A stretch of DNA of 8,336 nt from JBGPHT01 sp041484525 (GTDB lineage: Bacteria; Acidobacteriota; Terriglobia; Bryobacterales; Bryobacteraceae). The position numbers and the translations under genes were made by a program. The stretch is taken from the NCBI GenBank assembly GCA_041484525.1, contig JBGPHT010000242.1, forward strand, positions 1 to 8,336, read 5' to 3'. Below the pieces are notes generated by a model that did not search any database, had not been told where the DNA came from, and worked only from the letters and a program-made list of their open reading frames with translations. Below are positions 1 to 4,970 of this stretch, piece by piece (positions within the stretch are counted from its first letter, which is position 1; every line of letters begins with the position of its first letter).

Positions 1-43
1 CGCGTTGAGCGAGCAGAGCGTTCCGGTCAGGAGAAGTGGGCAT
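1..43 (-). CDS. DUF6788-like element protein, N-terminal fragment (cut by window edge)
   Basis: From an ATG at 43-41 the minus strand reads MPTSPDRNALLAQR and continues past the window edge. The right-hand repeat copy reads almost the same peptide (TSPDLNALLAQRD) and goes on into a cysteine motif typical of small proteins found with transposase genes. The ATG lies about 15 nt downstream of a perfect TATAAT box and 6 nt downstream of a weak AGG ribosome-binding motif. The only length difference between the copies here is 6 bp, which keeps the frame and supports coding. Only 14 complete codons are visible, so the family assignment rests wholly on the right copy. Confidence 0.45.
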   Translation of the reverse strand, partial: MPTSPDRNALLAQR

Positions 44-58
44 AGATCGCCTGACCGC

Positions 59-86
59 ATTATATACTGTCAGAAGTCGAGCCCAA
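59..86 (-). promoter_or_regulatory. Putative promoter of the left element gene
   Basis: On the minus strand there is a TTGGGC (86-81), a 16-nt spacer and a perfect TATAAT (64-59). The ATG of the element gene follows at 43. The same two hexamers and spacing are kept in the right copy. The -35 matches consensus at only three positions. Confidence 0.45.
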
Positions 87-220
87 CCTACGCCCCAATG
101 CTGGTTAACGGGTTTCCATCATTCTGCGGTCGTGCACCCGTAAGCATCCTTACGTTTGACTTCTATGAACGACCAGGCTCGCCGGAATGCGCCCGAGCAC
201 CGCCGCCCTCCAGCCCGTGT

Positions 221-226
221 TATCCT
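221..226 (+). promoter_or_regulatory. Possible -10 box for rpsT in the 140-268 gap
   Basis: The 129 bp between the element end and rpsT must hold the rpsT promoter unless it lies in the element. The best -10 candidate is TATCCT (4 of 6), with no recognisable -35 at 16-18 nt upstream. A TTGACT at 156-161 has no -10 at the right distance. A short perfect hairpin, CGTAAG-CATC-CTTACG, sits exactly at the element boundary (139-154). Upstream of the rpsT ATG, AAGGA is 16 nt away, which is too far for a normal ribosome-binding site. Weak call. Confidence 0.25.
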
Positions 227-268
227 AAAACTTCGAAACTCTTCTGTAAGGAATCAAGTTAAGCCAAG

Positions 269-535
269 ATGCCGAATACAATTTCCGCGGTGAAGCGGGT
301 ACGCCAGGACGTAAGGCGCACGGAATACAACCGGCAAGCCAAGACTCGGCTGCGTCATCAGATTCGAGCCATGCGGCGCGCGTTGACGGGTAAGGACACG
401 AAGGTCGCCATCGACCTGCTGCCCAAGACTTTTTCGATCATCGACCGTTCCGCCAAAAACGGCATCATCAAAATGAACACGGCTGCCCGGTACAAGTCGA
501 AGCTGCACACCAAGGTGAAGGCGATCTCGGCCTAG
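269..535 (+). CDS. rpsT: 30S ribosomal protein S20
   Basis: S20 binds 16S rRNA in the body of the 30S subunit and acts early in assembly. The 88-residue product is very basic, starts MPNTISAVKRVRQD, has the alanine/lysine/arginine-rich helical character of the family, and ends with the usual NTAARYKSKL region (residues about 70-79). The family is normally 85-90 residues, so it is complete. The ATG at 269 is the only sensible start. No strong Shine-Dalgarno is close to it, the nearest AAGGA being 16 nt upstream. It is convergent with holA, with only one base between the two stop codons, an rpsT/holA pairing also known in Bacillus. The mobile-element end lies about 130 bp upstream. Confidence 0.97.
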   Translation: MPNTISAVKRVRQDVRRTEYNRQAKTRLRHQIRAMRRALTGKDTKVAIDLLPKTFSIIDRSAKNGIIKMNTAARYKSKLHTKVKAISA

Positions 536-546
536 CCTATTTCACC
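514..546. terminator. Possible bidirectional hairpin across the rpsT and holA ends
   Basis: GGTGAAGGC (514-522) can pair with GCC (535-537) and TTCACC (541-546), leaving a 3-nt bulge and a loop of about 12 nt. It spans both stop codons. There is no clear T tract on either side, so it may only be a weak terminator or chance. Confidence 0.25.
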
Positions 547-1589
547 AACTCCAGAATGAACCGCTCCATGACGATGCGGTCGTCGGGACGCGTATCGCGC
601 AGCCCTCTATCCGCTTCGAAGATCAGGGTCATGGCGCGCTCGATCTGCGCCGTCGAAAACTTCGTCACCGTCTGCTGAATCTGCTCCGCGCGCGATCCCC
701 ACATCGCCACCCCCATCCGCGAGAAGTGGCTCTGGATCTGCCCCGCGCCTTTGAGCCCGGCTTCACGGGCCACCAGCGCCATGCGAAATTGCGTCGACAG
801 AAACGCCAGCGCCAGCGGCAGGTATTCGCCTTCGCGCGTGAGCGTGTCGAGATACTCGAGCGCGCGCGCCCGGTCGCGGCGGCCGAGTGCGTTCACCAGC
901 GCGAAGACGGTGGTGGAGCGCGCATCCGGGACCAGCCCGGTCACGTCGTCCACTCCCACGGTGCGCGCTCCGGCATACAGCGCGAGCTTTTCGATTTCCA
1001 CGGCGATGCGCGCGATATCGGCGCCGAGAGCGTCCACCAGCAGATCGAGCGCGTCGGCGTCCATGCGGAAACCGGCCGCGCGGATCAGTGTCTCCGCCTC
1101 CTGGCGGGCTTCGTGCACCGCATACCGGCGCAATTCGACCACCTCGTGGATCGCGGCGTAAAACTTACGAACGCGATCCTGCTTCCGCTTGTCGTCGCCT
1201 TCAAAATCGAAGCGGCTGGCTTCGAAGACGAGAGTCGTGGCGGGCGTGGGGTCTTTCAAATAACTCTCGAGCGGCCCGGCATCGCCCGAGCCGGCGGATT
1301 CGGAATCGGAGTCATCATCCGCGGCGGCGCGGCCGCGGGGCAGCGCGGCTTCGGCGTTCACCACCCAAATCAAGCGCTCGGCGGCGAATAGCGAAAGCGA
1401 CCGCGCGTCATCCAGCACCTCGGCCAACGACGATTCCACCAGATCGTGCTGCGAGACGGAGCCTTCCGGAAACGCCCCCAGCAGCGTCTCCTTCAAGCGG
1501 CGGCGCTCATACGCTTCCGGTCCCAGCAGCAGCACCGCGGGCGGAGCTTGCCCCTTCTTCACGCGCGCCGCCAGTTGACCGGCGGTCAT
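537..1589 (-). CDS. holA: DNA polymerase III delta subunit
   Basis: HolA is the delta subunit of the clamp loader, which opens the beta sliding clamp and helps load it on primed DNA. The 350-residue product fits the family (about 330-345). The N-terminal AAA-like domain begins with VLLLGPEAYERRRLKETL, the degenerate nucleotide-fold start seen in delta, without a true Walker A. An acidic serine/glycine-rich insert lies near residues 90-107. The C-terminal helical collar domain ends with the typical DDRIVMERFILELVK. The start ATG at 1589 overlaps the lptE stop (TGATG), and GGAG sits 8 nt upstream. In E. coli holA also follows lptE. It is the last gene of the five-gene operon and converges on rpsT. 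Confidence 0.93.
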   Translation of the reverse strand: MTAGQLAARVKKGQAPPAVLLLGPEAYERRRLKETLLGAFPEGSVSQHDLVESSLAEVLDDARSLSLFAAERLIWVVNAEAALPRGRAAADDDSDSESAGSGDAGPLESYLKDPTPATTLVFEASRFDFEGDDKRKQDRVRKFYAAIHEVVELRRYAVHEARQEAETLIRAAGFRMDADALDLLVDALGADIARIAVEIEKLALYAGARTVGVDDVTGLVPDARSTTVFALVNALGRRDRARALEYLDTLTREGEYLPLALAFLSTQFRMALVAREAGLKGAGQIQSHFSRMGVAMWGSRAEQIQQTVTKFSTAQIERAMTLIFEADRGLRDTRPDDRIVMERFILELVK

Positions 1590-2095
1590 CAGAAGTTCTC
1601 CAGGATGGCGCTGACCACGTCGCGCGCCACGTCGCGGCTCAGTCGCTGCATGGCAGGCCCACTCTCGTCGAAATAATTCTTGGGATCGACCGAGATTTCG
1701 TAGCGCTCGTGGAATTCAGCGCCGGCGCGGTTGAACAGGACCTTGCCGGTGGCCCGCTCGGTCAGCGTCAGGTTCAGCGTGACGACGGCCTGCACGCCGG
1801 TAGCGCGTCCGGTAATCGGGTCCGAAACCGTGGGGTAGGGTGCGAAATTCGCCACCGCGCCGGTGAGCACCGCATCCGCCTGGTTCGGATCGGTAACGAT
1901 CCGGTACTTCGTTCTCGAGATGAATTCCCGCGTCAGGTCGGCGGCTAGGAGTCGCGGGATGTCGTAGCGCGCCGTAACGTTGCCGAGTGCCGGGATGGCG
2001 ATGGTGTGAATTGTCTTCGGCAGAAGATCCCCGCGCCCCGCCACGTGATACCCGCACCCCGCAAAAACCAAACACAGAGCCGTCGCGTACCTCAT
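1589..2095 (-). CDS. lptE: LPS-assembly lipoprotein LptE
   Basis: LptE is an outer-membrane lipoprotein that plugs the LptD barrel and helps insert LPS in the outer leaflet. The product is 168 residues. It starts MRYATALCLVFAGCGYHVAG: a short basic N-terminus, a hydrophobic stretch, and a lipobox-like FAGC with the lipidated Cys at residue 14, followed by the GYH that is typical of LptE. A core IAIPALGN, a DLTREF helix and the pattern ADAVLTGAVANF also fit the family. The reading frame stays open up to 2170, but that extension lies inside the upstream gene. The ATG at 2095 overlaps its stop as ATGA and directly precedes the signal peptide, so it is preferred. No strong ribosome-binding site is seen, which suggests translational coupling. 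Confidence 0.87.
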   Translation of the reverse strand: MRYATALCLVFAGCGYHVAGRGDLLPKTIHTIAIPALGNVTARYDIPRLLAADLTREFISRTKYRIVTDPNQADAVLTGAVANFAPYPTVSDPITGRATGVQAVVTLNLTLTERATGKVLFNRAGAEFHERYEISVDPKNYFDESGPAMQRLSRDVARDVVSAILENF

Positions 2096-3105
2096 GCCAA
2101 TTGCCGTGCTACCGCCACCGCATTCTCCGCGGCCAATCGTAAATTGTCGGCTACCAGCCAGAACCAGCACGCCTCCGGCTCATTCCGGTCCGGAATAATT
2201 CCGCCCACCGTAATGCCGCCCTGGCCGGCCTGCCCGACACTAGTCGGCGGTTCGAACTCTGCACTTCGCACTTCGATCGCGCCCCCGCTGAGCCCGCTCT
2301 CGATCGCCTCGATTCCAGGATTGCCGTGAAACTCCACCCATGCCGAGAAACTGTAGCCGTGAAAAACCGGCGCCTGGATCACGCGCAGCGAAGGCATGGG
2401 CGCGCCTTCCCCATCGCCCGGCAGGCCGAGCAGCGTGGCCAGGTGGCGCTCGATGCGCAGTTCCGTTTCTTCGAGCGCCATCGGCGCCTCGGCGCCGTAC
2501 TGCGCCAGCAGGTTGAAGCTGAGCTGCGTGTCGAAGATGGCGCGCGGCATGCTCTTGAACGAGAGCATGCTGACCGTCTGTTTCTGGAGCTCCTCCACCC
2601 CGGCCGTGCCGTGCTCGCTCGCGGGGGCGAAGATCTGGATCACGGAGCGGCGGATCGGGTCGTGTGCCTGCAGCCGCCGCAGAAAGAGGGCGAGCGCGAT
2701 GGCGGCCGGGTGCGCGATGACGTGAACCGCGGCATCGGCGGCGTCACCCTTTTCTTCTGCCGATTCGACGTCGGGTGCGCGCAACCGCGCATCGGGACGT
2801 TCTTCGGCGGTGAACGTGAGGTCGATGATAGCGGCGTCGGGCGGATCGCCGGCGAGTTCGAGAGCTTTGCGGCTGGACTCAACGGAGCTGGCAAGCACGA
2901 TCACACGCGCGTCGGCGAGACTTTCCGCCGCCAAGCCGCCGACCAGCGTAGGTTCGTCGCCGACGCGCGTCAGCGTGCCGGCTTCCCCTTCATCCGCGGC
3001 CACCAGGCGCAGTTCGAGTCCTCCGCCCGTAGTGGCGACGATATCCCGGATTTCGCGTCCCAGCAGAGAATCGCTACCCACCAGCGCGATGGTCGTATTA
3101 CCCAA
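2092..3105 (-). CDS. Asd/Usg-like semialdehyde dehydrogenase paralogue, probably catalytically dead
   Basis: The 337-residue product has the fold order of aspartate-semialdehyde dehydrogenase: an N-terminal NADP-binding region (IALVGSDSLLGREI, residues 6-19), a VIAHPAAIALALFLRRL segment (129-145), and a dimerisation domain with GTAGVEELQKQ (166-176) and LSFNLLAQ (195-202). Where active enzymes have NPxC with the nucleophilic cysteine, this protein has HPAA, with Ala at 135. Where they have the catalytic His of GHS, it has GYS, with Tyr at 251. That resembles the non-enzymatic Usg-1 group, so lysine/threonine synthesis activity is unlikely and the function is unknown. The start is a TTG at 3105, with GGAG 7 nt upstream, overlapping the pssA stop by 8 bp. 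Its stop overlaps lptE. Confidence 0.82.
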   Translation of the reverse strand: MGNTTIALVGSDSLLGREIRDIVATTGGGLELRLVAADEGEAGTLTRVGDEPTLVGGLAAESLADARVIVLASSVESSRKALELAGDPPDAAIIDLTFTAEERPDARLRAPDVESAEEKGDAADAAVHVIAHPAAIALALFLRRLQAHDPIRRSVIQIFAPASEHGTAGVEELQKQTVSMLSFKSMPRAIFDTQLSFNLLAQYGAEAPMALEETELRIERHLATLLGLPGDGEGAPMPSLRVIQAPVFHGYSFSAWVEFHGNPGIEAIESGLSGGAIEVRSAEFEPPTSVGQAGQGGITVGGIIPDRNEPEACWFWLVADNLRLAAENAVAVARQLA

Positions 3106-3988
3106 TCTGATGCTCCGGCGCGGGCGGCGCAGGCGTGTGTCTGAAATGGCGGCGGACGATGCCGCCGATCCGAATCACGATGCCGCTCGCGACATAACCG
3201 GCGGCCATCACCAGCAGCACCGGCTTGCCATAGTTCCCAACCGCGTAGATCCACGCGCCTAGCAGAATAATGATGAGCGGTGAGTAAGCCTTGCTTAGGC
3301 TGAGACCTTTGAAGCTGTAATAGCGCCACGTGCTGACCATGAGGAAGCCGAGCAGCAGCAGCAGTGCCAGCCAGGCCACAGAGACAGGCCACCAGGCGAT
3401 CGGTTCCGCATCCGACGCGAAGACCACAGCGGCCACCATCGCCGCGCCAGCCGGAATCGGCATGCCGACGAAGTACTTCCGGTTGGGCTTGCCCGGGTTT
3501 TTGGGGACAGGATTTTTCTGCACGTTGAACCGGGCCAGCCGCACCGCGCCGCAAAGCAGGAACATGAACGACGCGAAATAGCCGAACGTGTGGATCTGGT
3601 CGCGCAGGCCCTCGCCGATGCCGAAGTCGACGAACTGCACGCCCCAGGCGAACGCCAGAACGGCGGGCGCCATGCCGAAACTGATGACGTCGGCGAGCGA
3701 ATCCATCTCGCGCCCGAAATCGCTCGTGGTGTTGGTCATGCGCGCGATGAGTCCGTCGAAGCCGTCCAGGAAGGCGGCGGCGCCGATGGCCTTGGCGGCC
3801 ACCGCGAAATGTTCGGGCGCGCCTCCCGCGTGCGAGGCGGCCAGCATGGAGCCGCGGAAGGAACGAAGAATCGAGATGAATCCCAGAAAAATATTGCCAG
3901 CAGTGAAGAGCGTGGGTAGCGCATAGGCCGCGCGGCGCGGGCGCCGGTCGGGGGATCGGGGATCTACCAGTCGATCTTTCAGTCCCAT
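3098..3988 (-). CDS. pssA: CDP-diacylglycerol-serine O-phosphatidyltransferase
   Basis: This integral membrane enzyme transfers phosphatidyl from CDP-diacylglycerol to L-serine, giving phosphatidylserine and CMP. The full CDP-alcohol phosphatidyltransferase motif DGx2ARx8Gx3Dx3D is present: D78-G79, A82-R83, G92, D96 and D100. Several hydrophobic segments follow the family pattern (for example about 24-42, 100-116, 135-150, 175-220 and 240-262). The N-terminus is basic and arginine-rich. At 296 residues it is slightly longer than many bacterial forms, partly because of an alanine/glycine-rich stretch before the motif. The ATG at 3988 has AGGA 8 nt upstream and lies 4 nt after the psd stop. 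Its substrate link with Psd makes the pair a phosphatidylethanolamine module. Confidence 0.95.
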   Translation of the reverse strand: MGLKDRLVDPRSPDRRPRRAAYALPTLFTAGNIFLGFISILRSFRGSMLAASHAGGAPEHFAVAAKAIGAAAFLDGFDGLIARMTNTTSDFGREMDSLADVISFGMAPAVLAFAWGVQFVDFGIGEGLRDQIHTFGYFASFMFLLCGAVRLARFNVQKNPVPKNPGKPNRKYFVGMPIPAGAAMVAAVVFASDAEPIAWWPVSVAWLALLLLLGFLMVSTWRYYSFKGLSLSKAYSPLIIILLGAWIYAVGNYGKPVLLVMAAGYVASGIVIRIGGIVRRHFRHTPAPPAPEHQIG

Positions 3989-3992
3989 GTCG

Positions 3993-4604
3993 TCAGTCCT
4001 GGCCTCGGCGGCGCGCGACGATGGTGGAACCGGCGGATACGCGCATTCCGGGGCGGACGGCGATTTCCCATTCCGGGCCCAACAGCACGTCCACCCGCGA
4101 GCCGAACTTGATGAGTCCTACGCGCTCGCCGGTCGAGACGCGGTCGCCCGGCTTCTTATTGAATACGATGCGCCGCGCGATCAGACCCGCGATCTGCTTG
4201 AAGGTGACCGTGGTCCCGTTGCCCTTGACGGTGACGACGTTCTGCTCGTTCTGTTCGGAGCAGACCTCGCGGCTGGCGACGTGAAATTTGCCTTCCTGGT
4301 AATGCACCTTTTCGATGGTGCCGCCGATGGGCGCGCGGTTGATGTGGACGTCGAAGATATTAAGAAAGATGGTGACCCGGTTCAGCACCGGACTCTCGGC
4401 GACCACCGCCAGGACCTTGCCGTCCGCCGGCGAGACCGCCACCGGCCCCGTGGGAATGACTCGCTCCGGATCACGAAAGAAGTACAGACAGAAGGCCGCG
4501 AGCAGCCACAGCGGAATGGCAAAGATCGCCTCCGCCAGCCACGCCACAACGCCGCCGGCCGCTGCCAACGCGAGAGCGTAATATATGCCGTCCCGTACGA
4601 TCAT
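3993..4604 (-). CDS. psd: Phosphatidylserine decarboxylase proenzyme (short form)
   Basis: Psd removes CO2 from phosphatidylserine to make phosphatidylethanolamine. It is a pyruvoyl enzyme made by self-cleavage. The 203-residue product matches the short form. Two hydrophobic helices (about 7-24 and 27-43) anchor it in the membrane and are followed by FFRDPER (42-48). SPADGKV carries the triad Asp (D61), DVHINRAP the His (H87), and LIKFGSRVDV the expected Gly168-Ser169 cleavage site, with Ser becoming the pyruvoyl group. ATG 4604 is the only practical start, as an in-frame stop lies 7-9 nt upstream. AAGGTGG ends right at the ATG, unusually close for a ribosome-binding site. First gene of the operon. 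Confidence 0.94.
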   Translation of the reverse strand: MIVRDGIYYALALAAAGGVVAWLAEAIFAIPLWLLAAFCLYFFRDPERVIPTGPVAVSPADGKVLAVVAESPVLNRVTIFLNIFDVHINRAPIGGTIEKVHYQEGKFHVASREVCSEQNEQNVVTVKGNGTTVTFKQIAGLIARRIVFNKKPGDRVSTGERVGLIKFGSRVDVLLGPEWEIAVRPGMRVSAGSTIVARRRGQD

Positions 4605-4612
4605 CCACCTTT

Positions 4613-4618
4613 ATTCTA
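4613..4618 (-). promoter_or_regulatory. Possible -10 box for the psd-pssA-asd'-lptE-holA operon
   Basis: TAGAAT on the minus strand matches the -10 consensus at five of six positions and ends 8 nt before the psd ATG. No good -35 is found 17 nt upstream (GCCTGT). If used, transcription would begin almost at the start codon, giving a leaderless or near-leaderless mRNA. Confidence 0.3.
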
Positions 4619-4709
4619 ACGTGAGCATTTCGGGGACAGGCTACGAAACCTTCCGCGCGCCGCCCTTTTGCTCGCGGAATTTCGTTGTCTGGCCCCGAAA
4701 TGCGGACCC

Positions 4710-4730
4710 CGTGACCGCGGTTCGGTCACG
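4710..4730. repeat. Palindrome CGTGACCG-N5-CGGTCACG in the 4605-4970 gap
   Basis: A perfect 8-bp inverted repeat with a 5-nt loop. It shares the core GTGACCG/CGGTCAC with the palindrome at 4771-4793, about 60 bp away. It may be a small intergenic repeat unit (REP-like) or an operator. It lies about 105 bp upstream of psd. Confidence 0.55.
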
Positions 4731-4760
4731 ACGACGCGGAAGCCATTTGTTTGCAGTGCG

Positions 4761-4793
4761 AAAAACCCGGCCGTGACCGCACCGCGGTCACGG
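4761..4793 (-). terminator. Terminator-like hairpin plus T5, downstream of the M14 peptidase gene
   Basis: CCGTGACCGC (4771-4780) and GCGGTCACGG (4784-4793) form a perfect 10-bp stem with a 3-nt loop. On the minus strand the stem is followed by CCGGG and then TTTTT (4765-4761). The gap between stem and T run is longer than usual, unless CGGG pairs with the CCCG upstream of the stem. It lies about 180 nt after the M14 stop and before the psd operon, so it could end the peptidase transcript. It could equally be a repeat unit sharing its core with 4710-4730. Confidence 0.4.
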
Positions 4794-4810
4794 TGCGCCC
4801 GCGGGACCCT

Positions 4811-4856
4811 ACAGAGCCGCGACCGCGAGGGAGTGCCATGGGCCTGCGGCCCACGG
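4811..4856. repeat. GC-rich repeat-like segment with CCATGGGCC-TGC-GGCCCACGG hairpin
   Basis: The segment GAGCCGCGACCGCGAGGGAG (4814-4833) is followed by an imperfect hairpin with arms 4836-4844 and 4848-4856 and one mismatch. From memory, similar GAGCCGCGACCG-type intergenic units occur many times in acidobacterial genomes, but this was not checked. The rest of the 4605-4970 gap shows no convincing gene. Near the M14 stop the hexamer TACCGG/TACCGC occurs three times (4934, 4942, 4953), possibly by chance. Confidence 0.4.
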
Positions 4857-4970
4857 AAAGCGAACGAAACGCGGGGCGGCCAGTGTCGTGGAATCGATTT
4901 GCAACGCGTCTTCAACGGAGCGGTTGGTCGTACTACCGGCCTACCGCTTGCGTACCGCGCCCGGCTCTGT

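Larger units (their letters stand above)
1..139 (-). mobile_element. Inner end of a mobile-element-like repeat, left copy
   Basis: The reverse complement of this stretch matches 8100-8232. By eye there are 6 substitutions and one 6-bp length difference over about 133 aligned bases, roughly 95% identity. Read on the minus strand it starts GGGTGCACGACCGCAG at 139, carries a promoter-like region and then the first codons of a small coding region, and runs off the window at base 1. Similarity to the right copy stops sharply at 139/140, so that is the likely element boundary. The far end, any target duplication and any transposase are outside the window. The mobile-element call is inferred from the repeat and from the DUF6788-like protein encoded by the right copy. 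Confidence 0.6.

Noticed and set aside
5..262. Plus-strand open frame of 85 codons at the left edge
   Set aside because: It reads backward through the element's promoter and gene start. The minus-strand frame shows frame-preserving variation and a start codon, so this is antisense noise.
887..1948. Plus-strand open frame of 353 codons over holA and lptE
   Set aside because: It is very Arg/Pro-rich, spans two well-supported genes on the other strand, and has no recognisable motif.
2096..2170. Longer LptE start at 2170
   Set aside because: It would add 25 residues before the lipoprotein signal and lie inside the upstream gene. ATG 2095 fits the lipobox and the ATGA overlap.
2326..3144. Plus-strand open frame of 272 codons over the Asd-like gene
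   Set aside because: It is a shadow of the minus-strand gene with Arg/His-rich composition and no family pattern.
4616..4915. Minus-strand open frame of 99 codons in the intergenic gap
   Set aside because: It crosses three palindromes, is rich in Arg/Pro/Ser, and has no ribosome-binding site or domain. It is more likely repeat DNA.
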